A stretch of 64,000 nucleotides of DNA from Symsagittifera roscoffensis (Eukaryota; Xenacoelomorpha; Acoela; Convolutidae), in NCBI RefSeq assembly GCF_963678635.1, contig NC_087064.1, positions 57,234,338 to 57,298,337 of the forward strand, given 5' to 3'. Positions 1 to 9,916 of this stretch are shown one piece after another. The notes below the pieces were generated by a model that searched no databases, was not told the origin of the DNA, and saw only the letters and a program-made list of their open reading frames with translations. The position numbers were made by a program, and so were the translations under genes. How positions within the stretch are numbered: position 1 is the stretch's first letter; each line of letters starts with the position of its first letter.

Positions 1-163
1 TAATTGGCGCAATTAGTATTCTTCAATTCAATTAGAATTGTGTTTGATTCGGACTGTTTTGCCACATACGCTATAATTCCAAAGAGGATTTCTTCAATAT
101 TCGTTTTACTAAAGTTATCGCAAGCAGGCGCAGATCTACATAGGGCAATTTTCCGCAAAACAT

Positions 164-258
164 ACAATACCAGCTTTTGCGAATAACATTTGAACCCCAT
201 TTCAATGACAAACAATACCAGCTCTTGCGAAGCAACACATAAAACCCATTTCAACCCA
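164..258. repeat. Short tandem duplication, about 49-bp unit, 2 copies
   Basis: The string ACAATACCAGC(T)TTTGCG begins at 164 and recurs at 213. In both copies it is followed by similar sequence ending in CCCATTTCAA. The copies differ by several substitutions and small indels. No function is suggested. Confidence 0.55.
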
Positions 259-384
259 ACAACTTTTTGGCACAGCAAGCCAAATAAAAACAACAATTCT
301 TTTTTGGAACGCTTGACTACATAAATTTAGTTTTTCTTTCGCTTGGTCGTTCCCTGAACGTTCCGACTGCCTTTTAACATCTTT

Positions 385-522
385 GAAACAATTTTTGAAA
401 AAATCAATTGGAAAAAAATATATAAAAGTTTCAAAAACCCTGATGGTTTCGACTGTCTATCAACGTTTTTGACACAGTTTTTGAAAACATTAATTGGAAA
501 AAAATATCCAAATTTCAAAATA
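385..522. repeat. Diverged direct repeat, about 84-bp spacing, 2 copies
   Basis: Two copies of a block built on AATTGGAAAAAAATAT followed by a TTTCAAAA run occur at about 385-437 and 469-522. Just upstream, CCTGAACGTTCCGACTGCC (about 352-370) resembles part of satellite module A, so the stretch may include an eroded relative of the satellite. Confidence 0.45.
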
Positions 523-654
523 GAAATTGGAGTTTTTGTAACTTTTTTTGGAAAACTTCACTGCACATGCTATGCGAAGAACAATGTATGGTAATGTAAT
601 AAAATCATAAATTTTTTTGCCTTAATTCAGTTTGAAACAGCTTACGAGCGGATT

Positions 655-756
655 CTCAATATTTTTTGTATTCTATAAGTTTTTTTGTTCAAAATTAGCT
701 AGTTAAAAAGTCGAAATTGGTCTGGAGAAAAAAAAACCATATTGAGCACAAATATT
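655..756 (+). repeat. Isolated diverged fragment of the satellite core
   Basis: The stretch 695-756 reads GCTAGTTAAAAAGTCGAAAT, then a purine-rich A run, then GAGCACAAATATT. This is the order and wording found at the end of the core in every monomer of the array that begins 18 kb downstream, and in the same orientation. Similarity fades toward 655. It is too diverged to be a recent escape from the array. Confidence 0.6.
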
Positions 757-2186
757 ATGGAATTTTCATAAAACATCGACACAAAAATCAGAAAAAAAAA
801 GAAGTCAGCAGTTTTAAGTTTTTTTATTTAGCTGTTAATTTTCATAACTTAAGCGTAGCAGATTTGTTAAATTTCTTCATTAATTAAGCAAATTTACATC
901 AATTTTTTTCAAAACGTGAAAGTTGAACAATTTTGTTTTGCAAATCGGTCTAAGCTTATAAAATAATTATATTAAGAAATCGCTTTCTCTTCTACTTAAA
1001 GTAATACGTTGTTTACGTTCAGAAAAATGTGGAACAAAAGTTTCATTCTCAAAGCAAGGTTTTGTAGACGAGTCATTTGATAAAAATCTAAGCGGTACAA
1101 AAACTGGTACGGCAATTTTTGAAGAAATTATTTGGCTTTTAAATCGTCCTTTGAAGCCAAAAATAGCTTAAAAAAGTTGAAATCTCTGAAAAATGGCCAA
1201 TGGCTAAAATGTACAAAAAAAGACAAACGTTTGTGCTTTTTTCGAAGAAAGAAACAAAAAAATAGATAAAAGAAACCTGTTTGCGTTCAATTTAGATCTC
1301 AAACTACTCCCTTTTGGCCAACCCCGTTTCGAAGAACTCTTTGCACTAAATGGGTATCAAAAATATACAATGCAATGGTCATCAAAATTGACACTATTCA
1401 TTCAATTGCTATCAGTTGGCAAAATACTGCAAATTTTTTTTTCGATAAAATTAATTTGCTAATGATAAGACACGAAACTACTTAGCCAACCTAAAAAGAC
1501 TTACAAAACTTTGGCTCTCTTTTGCCTCTGAAAAAAAAACAAAACGAAATTGTCTCTTCTAAGAGCTAAGTGGTCGTGTTTTATCATACGGCTGCTTCTG
1601 AGGGAAAAACTTCAAAAAAGCGTTGCGAGTTAAATAAACCGTTATGAAAGCCCACTACTCGTTTCATTTGCTCAGAAGTAAACGAAAAACAGGAAACGGC
1701 TCAGCATACTTTTCAAAAAAGCAACTAAAATGTGTTTTGATGTGAAAATGTAAAATCTACGGCTGCTTTCATTTCCTTTAAAGAAAGCAGGAAAATGCAA
1801 ATGGATTTTTAATCTTCGTTTACTTTTTTGTGCATTTTTTTCCTTGACTACTCAATAGACGCCGGCGCCCAGAACCATCTTATTTTCTTATTATTGTCAG
1901 TCCATTTGAGCTCCTTGCAACGGGCGTTTTAGTTAAAATGTCAAAACTAAAAAGTAAAACTAAATGGGAAAACGAAGTCAGATAAACAATTATAAATGCC
2001 AAATATAACAACTGACGAACGATTCTTTAATTGAAATAATTTTATACAACCATTTTATTTGTTCCATTTTTTCTTCAAATTTACAATCTATTTTATTATG
2101 AAAACAATAACAAAAAATTCAAAAAATTCAAATTTCTGATTCTTGAAAGATTTCTTCCCAAGTTACTTAAATTTAAATTTTTTTTT

Positions 2187-2211
2187 CAGAATTTTACATA
2201 TTTTTTTGATG
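2187..2211 (+). promoter_or_regulatory. Candidate splice (or trans-splice) acceptor upstream of the start codon
   Basis: A long T tract ends in TTTTTTCAG, with AG at 2188-2189, 19 bases before the ATG at 2209. It resembles the three internal acceptors of the gene. It could join a 5' untranslated or short coding exon lying further left, since the frame stays open between 2190 and 2209. If the animal is a nematode, it could instead accept a spliced leader. The sequence alone cannot decide between these. Confidence 0.5.
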
Positions 2212-2616
2212 ATTATGACGCAATCCCAAGGTATAGCTTTTGATATAGTCCAACTTATTCTCTATCTTGTAATAACTCCAGTTTCAATTCGACTTGTGGT
2301 CAAAACTTATGTAGAGTTAACCGTTTACAAAAACTCGCAGACTTTCCGCATCGACTTCTACATTTTTCACATCATAATTTACTCTGCTTGGGCCATTTTT
2401 GGGCTCATAAATGTGTACTACACTTTGGGGAATATTGTGTTGCGACAACTGGCGGGTAACAGTGAGCAGCTGGAAGTGTTGTTGGGCAACGGGGCCCATC
2501 ATTGTGCGAGTGACCTGTTCCTGGTGTTCTCGTTTGCCATATATGGATACTGTGCCATCCTCATGCCCATAAACTGGATGGAGATTGCCACCAATGGATA
2601 TGTGGCAGCTACTGAC
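2190..2616 (+). CDS. Exon 1 (coding from 2209) of a seven-transmembrane receptor-like protein
   Basis: This exon encodes residues 1-136 of a 305-residue protein assembled from four exons (2209-2616, 14477-14654, 15245-15417, 16257-16415). The start is put at ATG 2209, the first Met after the acceptor at 2189; Met at 2215 is an alternative. Hydrophobic segments lie at about 9-31, 50-73 and 102-121. Cys99 sits just before the third segment, where rhodopsin-like receptors have the TM3 cysteine that pairs with extracellular loop 2. The donor after codon 136 reads GAC/GTAAGT (phase 0). Length, hydrophobic pattern and cysteine placement suit a serpentine receptor of the plasma membrane, as in nematode chemoreceptor families. 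I recognise no family signature such as DRY, so ligand and family are unknown. The exon is visibly richer in G and C than its surroundings. Confidence 0.72.
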
Positions 2617-3367
2617 GTAAGTTCCTATTTCAAATATTTTGTCCGTTTCTATAACCCCCGAAAAACCCGCCCAAATCTTAATCCCCCCACCACCACTACG
2701 AGGTCGGAACAAAACCCATGATGACGTGATCGAGTTATCTATCTTTATTTTTGTTTGGTTTATGTTTTGTTTGGTTTATGAAATTTAATAACCACTTGAG
2801 AAAAATTATTACGTGGACTCTTCTGCTTTTCCGAGTTAACTGTTCCGGCTAAAGAATTGCAAGTGGGTCTTTCATGCATATTCGTAATTAGTAATTGGAC
2901 TCGCATTCCAAATTCAGTGCAATTTTCAAGGCTTGTCTTGTATCTCGAATGACTTTGATATTTATCTCAAAGCTGGTGACTTTCAGTTTTACCGCACGTC
3001 AGCCGTATAACCTTGTTAATATGCAATGCTATGATTACGGTGACTCAAAGGCACAAGAGACCATGGCAAAAAATGCTCGCATAGAGTGCTTGTAATTGCG
3101 GTCCATGAAGTAGCAAACGTGTGGTCTTCCATAACTTGCGAAAATTGAGTCAGTCACATATAGGAAGTCACATATTTTCTCCTATGGCCATTACGAGGCC
3201 AAACAGTGCACTGGATAGGCGCACAATTTTGTGTATGTATGTTCCTGGATTCCATACGCAAACCTTTAAAGATGTTCCAAAATGTAAGTGGACTCCAATT
3301 ACAAAACTTCCGTGGGTTCAGCGTATAAATACCTGTATTGTAAGCTTTGTCGGCTTATTTGTTGTGC

Positions 3368-3545
3368 CGCGGATTCCGCAACAAGCGGATTCAGCTAGTT
3401 GTTCTGCATTCCGCAACTGTAAATGGATTCCACAAAATGTAAGTGGAATCCGCAAATGTACGTAGAAACCGCAAAATTTGTAAGCGAAATCCGCAAATAT
3501 AAGCGGATTCCGCAAACTGTAAGTGGATTCCGAAATTTGTTCAAT
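3368..3545 (+). repeat. Cluster of about 18-24-bp units built on TAAGTGGATTCCGCAAA
   Basis: About eight imperfect copies of a unit containing GCGGATTCCGC or GTGGAATCCGC, each followed by an A-rich spacer and GTAAG. The core GCGGA-T-TCCGC is itself a 5-bp inverted repeat. The cluster is the left subterminal region of element X and faces the matching cluster at 4185-4282. Confidence 0.6.
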
Positions 3546-3705
3546 GCTGAAATTGTATCTGAACAATTAAAAGCTAGAGCTGGAATTCTTATCTCTAGCA
3601 ACGCGGAATTTAAAGCCAAAGATTTAATCATTGTCAGCGGAATCCACGAACAAACATTTTTACCTAAATCGGCGGATGTCACCTTTTAGTATTTTGAAAA
3701 CACAG

Positions 3706-3981
3706 CACCGAATAAGTTCAAAAGTTGGAGTCATTGGGTTGAGAGTGTATAGAAATACAACACACAGCATATCGCCAAATTAGGTCAGTATTTGGGATTG
3801 CGTAAATCCCAAATACTGATTTTGGATGCTTAACGCCGAATAAATTCAATATTTGTAGTCATTGGCTTGTAAGTGTGTCAAAACACAACGCACAGCTTAT
3901 CGCCGAATTAGATCAGTATTTGGGATTGCATAAATCCCGAATATTGGTCAGTATTTGGGATTCCAATAATCCCAAATACTG
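3706..3981. repeat. 128-bp tandem duplication with 14-bp perfect hairpins
   Basis: The block beginning CCGAATAA at 3708 recurs at 3836 with about 128-bp spacing. Each copy ends in a hairpin with arms CAGTATTTGGGATT and AATCCCAAATACTG around a 5-base loop. The arms are perfect at 3786-3818 and again at 3949-3981. A third copy at about 3914-3947 has mismatches. No known protein-binding site is recognised. Confidence 0.7.
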
Positions 3982-4184
3982 GTGATCTAGTAGATTCCGA
4001 TTCTAGTGTATTGAGATCGAAGTTGACAGGATTTGAGATAGAATTTGGGTTGACAGGAATTGCGACCAAACTTTTGGCATTTCAACTGGTAACTGATCTA
4101 GGTAGTAATTGAGATTGATTTTTTTCTGGTGACCAGTAATTAAAAGATAAAATTTTAAACGTTAAACTTCACATATACATATAT

Positions 4185-4282
4185 GTAAACGGAATCCCTA
4201 AACAAAATGCGGATTCCTCTTACAATTTGCGGATTCCACTTACAATTTGCGGATTCCGTTTACAGTTGCGTAATCCGCAACA
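4185..4282 (-). repeat. Right subterminal cluster of GCGGATTCCGC units, inverted relative to the left cluster
   Basis: Three to four copies of TTGCGGATTCCACTTACAA-like units with a period of about 23-24 bp. They are the reverse complement of the units at 3368-3545. Facing subterminal repeat clusters of this kind are common in cut-and-paste DNA transposons, where they bind the transposase. That role is inferred here. Confidence 0.6.
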
Positions 4283-4935
4283 GCTCAATTTAGCTATACA
4301 AATGTTTTATTATTTGTTTGTTGATTCCACAAACTGTTCTGGAATCCGCAAGTACGGTTGGGGATTCCGCAAAATCGCCTTTTTTCGGCGCAATTTTGAG
4401 CGGTACAGTGTTTTAGGTATTTGTTTGTGGAATCCAAAAAAGCGAATAAGATCAAAGAAAAGTAGTAAACTTGCGGATTTTGCGACAAATCCGATTTTGG
4501 CCTGTTGAAATATCTGCTAACAAAGCACAGAATGCACAGTTTGGCCTCGTAATGCGGTAAATTCCACGTTAAGCCTATTAGTTTGAGTTTTTGTTGAGCA
4601 ATTTACGAAAAATGATCCTATCTTGCTAAGTAGAACCAAGTGATTCTGCAATAAAATTTGACAAATACACTGGGTTCAAGAAAAGTATTTGCATCGGGCA
4701 AAATAAAACAGAGAGGTAAAAGTGCTAAAGAAAATAAAACTGCATTAGGCCGCAGACTTGAATGTTTGATTACCTTTTGACGTCCATAGGTTAGTTTTTC
4801 GGCTTTTTTGAATTTTACTTTTTTGCAAAGTAAAGCTATAGTAAAGCAAAGTAAAACCGCTCCAAAACCGCTCAAACCGCACATTATGAAGCAAGATTTT
4901 GAGCGCTATCGTCTAAAAAACCAATTAAACTGTTT

Positions 4936-5178
4936 TAATATTTGTTTTTGGATTCCACAAACTGTTCGGGATTCCGCAAATACGGTTGCGGATTCCGTCA
5001 AATGGCCTATTTTTGGAGCAATTTTGAGCGGCACAGTGTTTTAGATATTTGTTTGTAGAATCCAAGCAAAGAAGATCAAAGAAAACTAGCAAAGTTACGG
5101 ATTCTCCGACAATTCTGATTTTGACTTGTTGCGGAATCCGCTTAAAATGCACAGAATCCACATTTTGGTCTCGTAATG
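4936..5178. mobile_element. Element X copy 2: right portion only
   Basis: It matches the right 240 bp of X copy 1: GATTCCACAAACTGTTC, then TTTTGAGCGG.ACAGTGTTTTAG, then the right end TTTGGTCTCGTAATG ending at 5178. No left inverted repeat was found nearby, so the copy is truncated. It starts the first unit of the downstream tandem duplication. Confidence 0.6.
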
Positions 5179-5239
5179 GCTTTGTTGCTACATTTATCCC
5201 TAAATTAAGATCAAGAGCAATTAAACAACTGCTCGCTTA

Positions 5240-5535
5240 GAATTTTTGTTCCGACTATCGAAAAAAGTGACGGAATATTTGTCTTCAGGCGGTTATTTAT
5301 TCGGACAAAAATGAAATTTTAACTAGCTATTTTGGTTTAATTTTTATGAATAAGCAAAATCATCCTAAAAGAGTTGTTGTCCTGCGCTCAAATTTAAAAA
5401 GGTACGTGAAGTTATGGGGGGTTTAAGGTTGCCAATTTGGGCAAATTGGTTTCTTTAACGCGCGATATAGATTTCATTCGATTAGTCTGTAAGCGGATTT
5501 TGAATCAGTCTTGTAAATCTTTCCATATTGATTTG
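5240..5535 (-). repeat. Diverged satellite-core copy, inverted, inside intron 1 (copy A)
   Basis: Read as reverse complement, this stretch follows the satellite core in order. It has counterparts of the TTCCGACTTTCG dyad, the GGAATATTTGT string, the TAACTAGC string, GTTGTTGTCCTG(A/C)GCTCAAA, AAGTTATGGGGG, CCAATTTGGG, and AACGCGCGATATA near 5460. It ends with AAGCGGA and CCATATTGATTT. Neither module A nor module B is present. The satellite core therefore also exists as an old dispersed repeat outside the array. Confidence 0.72.
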
Positions 5536-6614
5536 AGGCAGGGGTGGATCTAGGATTTTCTCGTTTTTTTGGCAAAATTTTCTACGCCGCATGCAAAATT
5601 TTGAACAAATAGGCCAAACATGCATTTTTATGCATTTTTTGCAACTTTTTGACCAAAAACAATCGCGTTTTTTTTGCCCGAGTTTGCCCGAAATATTGGC
5701 ACCTTTAGAAATAATTAAAACTCCTTCAGCCAAAAATGAATACCCCAAGACAGTACAAACGGGGGAGCCTTTGGGTCAGCTGGGCGTCAAATAAATGTAA
5801 TTCGCCTGATACTAGGGGTCTTGTTCTGCTCAGTCATCTCTAATCATATTATATTCTTGTAAACGCACTACAATAATACCATATGAAGTTTCTAGCATGT
5901 TTCTTCTACAATTTAACCTTGAATAAAACTCTTAAAATATAACGGCTCTGAATATTCGATATAGCTGCTTTTTCCTCATTTATCAATTAGTGACCGAGCA
6001 GCAGAGGGTCAAAGATTTTAACAAAGTGCGTTTTTTTTATGATAAATTTGCAGTGATCAACGCTTGAGTTGATCCACTATTTGCAATCCCAAAAATTGGG
6101 ATTAACTTAATGGCAATTTTTTTCCAGTGATTTCTGTTCTTCCAAGTAAAGTGCAGCTAAAATGGAAGACTGATTATATTTAACAGACCAACACGTGTCG
6201 GGCGTTGAACAAAGGCAACTGGTCGAAAATTTGAACGAGCGCACTTTGATTTTAAAACAATTTTGTAAAATGTTCTCTTGATTTGAATGTGCTCTCACAA
6301 ATTTTTTTTCAAGAAATTTCAGAAAGAGCAGAAAAGCTTAGGTTATTTTTGTTAGCAGCAAATTTTTTCTCAATAGACACTGGACATAACTTAGGTTAAA
6401 AAAACAAAAAACTGACATAACTGTTTTCATTTAATACCTCAGTCTGCAGGAACGCTTTCACATATGAGTAATTAAATAACCCTTTCTTTTCTTTTTGCAG
6501 CAGAGCAATCCAATTTAGAATTAAGCTCCGTTTCACATTGGAGCAAATGGGAGCTGGAATTTGGTGGTAATTTGTCTGTTTTTAGTTGAAACTGACGATT
6601 TGTATCAATTATTT

Positions 6615-7150
6615 TGTATGCCGGATTAATGGCCAATTCCTTTTTTGTAAGATGTTTACTCAAATAATCGTTTTGCTCATGGTTCAAGATTAAAAATTAT
6701 GTCTCAAATTTTACTTTTTTTTCTCCAATAGTCTCATTGTAGTCTTAAAACCCCTTTTAACTTATTTAAAAAAAGTTTCCTGCCATTTTAATTACTAAGT
6801 AAGAGTTCGTAACAAATCGCCCCTTGATCAATCTCAGAAACCTTCAAACACGCCGCACTCAGATAAAATTATGTTTATTGTTGTTGTATGCTGGATGAAA
6901 GGTCAATTCTTTTTTTTGTAGGATGTTCACACAAACAATCGTTTTGTTCCTGGCTCAAAATTAAAAATTATGTTGCAAATTTTAGTTTTTGTCTCCAATA
7001 GTCTCATTAGTCTTAAAACCCCTGTTAAATATTTTAAAAAATTTTGTGCCATTTTAATTACTAAGTAAATTTTCGTAACAAATCGCGCCTTGATCAATCT
7101 CAGATACCTTCAAACACGCCGAATTCCGATAAAATTAGGGTTTTTGTTGT
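6615..7150. repeat. 270-bp tandem repeat, 2 units (copy A)
   Basis: Units start with TGTATGC(C/T)GGAT at 6615 and 6885. Each runs through AATCGTTTTG, TCTCCAATAGTCTCATT, AATTACTAAGTAA and TTGATCAATCTCAGA, and ends near GATAAAATTA. The same repeat has three units in copy B at 9102-9904, so its copy number changed after the duplication. Confidence 0.75.
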
Positions 7151-7165
7151 CACAATAATTTCTAC

Positions 7166-7338
7166 CATTACGAGGACAAATTGAGCGCGAGCACAGTGTT
7201 TTAGGTATTTGTTTGTAGAATCCTAGCAAAGAAGATCCAAGAAAACTAGCAAAAGTGCGGATTCTCCGACAAATCTGATTTTGACTTGTTGCGGAATCCG
7301 CTTACAATGCACATAATGCACATTTTGGCCTCGTAATG
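7166..7338. mobile_element. Element X copy 3: miniature, 173 bp, both inverted ends present
   Basis: The left end is CATTACGAGGACAAATTGAG and the right end is TTTGGCCTCGTAATG. The left 24 bases join directly to the right-hand CACAGTGTTTTAG block through GAGCG, a string that also occurs at the corresponding place in the truncated copy at 4936-5178. It looks like a recombination product that also marks the junction between duplication copies A and B. Confidence 0.6.
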
Positions 7339-7399
7339 GCTTTGTTGCTACATTTATCCCTAAATTAAGATCAAGAGCAATTAAACAACTGCTCGATTA

Positions 7400-7695
7400 G
7401 AGTTTTTGTTCCGACTTTCGAAAAAGTGACGGAATATTTGTGTTCAGGTGGTTTTTTTTATTCGGACAAAAATCAATTTTTAACTAGCTATTTTGATTTA
7501 ATTTTTATAAATTAGCAAAATCATCCTGAAGGAGTTGTTGTCCTGCGCTCAAATTTAAAAAAGTACGTGAAGTTATGGGGTGTTTAAGGTTGCCAATTTG
7601 GCCAAATTGGTTTATTTAACGCGCGATATAGATTTCATTCGATTAGTCTGTACGCGGATATTGAATCAGTCTTGTAAATCTTTCCATATTGATTT
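7400..7695 (-). repeat. Diverged satellite-core copy, inverted, inside intron 1 (copy B)
   Basis: Duplicate of the inverted core at 5240-5535, carried along by the segmental duplication. The AACGCGCGATATA string lies near 7619 and the TTCCGACTTTCG string near 7409. The second keeps the satellite wording better than copy A does. Confidence 0.7.
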
Positions 7696-8207
7696 GAGGT
7701 AGGGGTGGATCTAGGACTTTCTCGAGGAGGAGCAGATTTTCAAAAAAATTTGGAAAATTTCGTTTACCTTTTTTAGATCAACCAATTTAAATATTTTCCG
7801 ACATCTCCCAAAACACTAACAAGATTTTTTTGGCAAAATTTTCTACGCCGCATGCAAAATTTTGATCAAATAGGCCAAAAATGCATTTTTATGCACTTTT
7901 TGCAAACTTTTGACCAAAAACATGCGGCGTATCGCCCGAGTTTGCCCGAAATATTGGCGCTTTTAGAATAAATTAAAACTCCGTCAGCCAAAAATGAATA
8001 TGTCATAACAGTACAAACGGGGGAGCCTTTGGGTCAGCTGGGCGTCAAATCTCTGTACTTCGCCTGATACTAGGGGTCTTGTTCTGCTCGGTCATTTCTA
8101 ACCATATGGTATTCTAGTAAACGCACTAGAATAATACCATATGAAGTTTCTAGTAAGTTTCTTCCACCATTTAACCTGGAATAAAACTCTAACAATATAA
8201 CGGCTCT

Positions 8208-8445
8208 GAATATTCGGCTCTTTTCCAGTTCCCCCCCCCCTCTTTGAATTTCAGTTTTGAAAAGTCTATTTAACGTTGTCATAATGCAATGAAATTTGGC
8301 GTGGTGAACAAATCGACAATTCTGAACAGATTTGTTCTTCATACTTTACTGCGTAACATCACGCATTTAGCCGTAATAACACGTAAAACAAACATATTAC
8401 TCGGTATTTTGAAAGGGGGGGGGACTGGAAAAGAGCCGAATATTC
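8208..8445. mobile_element. 222-bp MITE (8216-8437) flanked by 8-bp duplication GAATATTC
   Basis: The element starts GGCTCTTTTCCAGT followed by a C run and ends with the inverse, a G run followed by ACTGGAAAAGAGCC. GAATATTC flanks it at 8208-8215 and 8438-8445. The corresponding site in duplication copy A, near 5950, has a single GAATATTCGATAT and no insertion, which is a natural empty site. An 8-bp target duplication is typical of hAT and P elements, and Merlin makes 8-9 bp, so the superfamily is not fixed. The interior of about 170 bp has no coding potential. Confidence 0.88.
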
Positions 8446-9101
8446 GATATATCTGTTTCTCCTCGTATATCAATTAGTGAACGAGCAGCAGAGGGTCAAA
8501 GATTTTAACAAAGTGCGTTTTTTATGATAAATTTGCAGTGATCAACGCTTGAGTTGATCCACTATTTGCAATCCCAAAAATTGGAATTAACTTATTGGCA
8601 ATTCATTTCCAGTGATTTCTGTTCTTTCAAGTAAAGTGCAGCTAAAATGGAAGACTGATTATATTTAACAGACTAACACGTGTCAGGCGTTGAACAAAGG
8701 CAATTGGTCGAAAATTGGAACGAGCACACTTCGATATTAAAACAATTTTGTAAAATGTTCTCTTGATTTGAATGCGCTCTCACAAATTTTTATTCAAGAA
8801 TTTTCAGAAAGTGCAGAAAAGCTTAAGTTATTTTTGTTAGCAGCAAATTTTTTATCAGTAGACACTGGCCATAACTTAGGTTAAAAAAACTAAAAACTGA
8901 CATAACTGTTTTCATTTAATACCTGTCTGCAGGAAGGCTTTCACATATGAGTAATTAAATAACCCTTTCTTTTCTTTTTGCAGCAGAGCAATCCAATTTA
9001 GAATTAAGCTCCGTTTCACATTGGAGCAAAAAGGGAGCTAGAATTTGGTGGCTATTTGTCCTTTTTTTGAGTTGAAACTGACGTTTTTTTATCAACTATT
9101 T

Positions 9102-9904
9102 TGTATGCCGGATTAATGGCCAATTCCATTTTTTTGTAAGATGTTCACACAAATAATCGTTTTGTTCACGGCTCAAGATCAAAAATTATGTCGCAAATTA
9201 TACTTTTTTTTTCTCCAATAGTCTCAATATAGTCTTAAAACCCCTGTTAATATATTTAAAAAATATTTCTGCCATTTTAATTACTAAGTAAGATTTCGTA
9301 ACAAGTCGCGCTTTGATCAATCTCAGAAACTTTCAAAAACGCCGAACTCAGATAAAATTATGGTTATTGTTGCTGTATGCTGGATGAATGGCAAATTCTT
9401 TTTTTTTTGTAGGATGTTCACACAAACAATCGTTTTGTTCACGGCTCAAGATAAAAAATTATGTAGCAAATTTTACTTTTTGTCTCCAATAGTCTCATTA
9501 GTCTTAAAACCCCTGTTAATTTATTTTAAAAAGTTTTCTGCCATTTTAGTTACTAAGTAAGATTTCGTAACAAGTCGCGCTTTGATCAATCTCAGAAACT
9601 TTCAAAAACGCCGAACTCAGATAAAATTATGGTTATTGTTGCTGTATGCTGGATGAATGGCAAATTCTTTTTTTGTAGGATGTTCACGCGAACAATCGTT
9701 TTGTTCACGGCTCAAGATTAAAAATTATGCAGCAAATTTTACATTTTGTCTCCAATAGTCTCATTAGTCTTAAAACACCTGTTAAGTTATTTAAAAAAAT
9801 TTTCTGCCATTTTAATTACTAAGTAAATTTTCGTAACAAATCGCGCCTTGATCAATCTCAGAAACCTTCAAACACTCAGATAAAATTAGGGTTATTGTTG
9901 TTAC
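9102..9904. repeat. 270-bp tandem repeat, 3 units (copy B)
   Basis: Units start at 9102, 9374 and 9643 with TGTATGC(C/T)GGAT. Units two and three are more alike than either is to unit one, which suggests the extra unit came from a recent slippage or unequal exchange. Confidence 0.75.
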
Positions 9905-9916
9905 AATAATTTCTAC

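Larger units (their letters stand above)
1..2189. other. Upstream intergenic DNA, no gene seen
   Basis: AT-rich sequence in which no open frame looks protein-like. It holds two short tandem duplications (about 164-258 and 385-522), a fragment resembling the satellite core (about 655-756), and a diverged inverted repeat (arms about 1459-1487 and 1563-1590, beginning with variants of AATGATAAGACACGA). The promoter of the downstream gene should lie here or further left, but I cannot point to a convincing TATA or initiator element. Confidence 0.6.
3189..4554. mobile_element. Element X copy 1: 1.37-kb transposon-like repeat with terminal inverted repeats
   Basis: The left end reads CATTACGAGGCCAAAC followed by AGTGCA. 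The right end, read in reverse complement, is identical over 22 positions except one. Inside are two oppositely oriented clusters of GCGGATTCCGC-type motifs (3368-3545 and 4185-4282), a 128-bp tandem duplication, and perfect 14-bp hairpins. No transposase frame is visible, so it is probably non-autonomous. Flanks are ATGGC on the left and CGGTA on the right, so no target duplication is apparent and the superfamily cannot be assigned. Shorter relatives lie at 4936-5178, 7166-7338 and about 9917-10460. Confidence 0.62.
5029..7165. repeat. Segmental duplication, copy A (about 2.14 kb)
   Basis: It is colinear with 7190-9916 and clearly the same sequence with scattered substitutions. The order is: right part of element X, inverted satellite-core relative, a block starting CAGGGGTGGATCTAGG at about 5536, about 900 bp of unclassified sequence, and two units of a 270-bp tandem repeat. 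Relative to copy B it lacks a 222-bp MITE (plus its 8-bp duplication), about 100 bp near 5565, and one 270-bp unit. Those three differences account for the whole length difference. Confidence 0.8.
7190..9916. repeat. Segmental duplication, copy B (about 2.73 kb)
   Basis: Tandem partner of 5029-7165, in the same order and orientation. It additionally contains the MITE at 8216-8437, about 100 bp at 7723-7823, and a third 270-bp unit. An 11-bp perfect inverted repeat is present with arms TACGCCGCATG at 7844-7854 and CATGCGGCGTA at 7921-7931. In copy A the second arm is degraded. Confidence 0.8.

Noticed and set aside
2317-2712. 131-codon frame on the minus strand over exon 1
   Set aside because: Antisense shadow of the receptor exon. 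The plus-strand frame has membrane segments and joins the other exons in phase.
5536-5560. CAGGGGTGGATCTAGG as the terminus of a hAT-type element
   Set aside because: It resembles ends I associate with some hAT-like repeats, but I could not find a matching inverted end or an 8-bp duplication, so it is left as unclassified sequence.
5482-5794. Pair of overlapping open frames (minus 5482-5748, plus 5591-5794)
   Set aside because: Repeat-derived. The corresponding region in duplication copy B (about 7690-8070) does not keep either frame.
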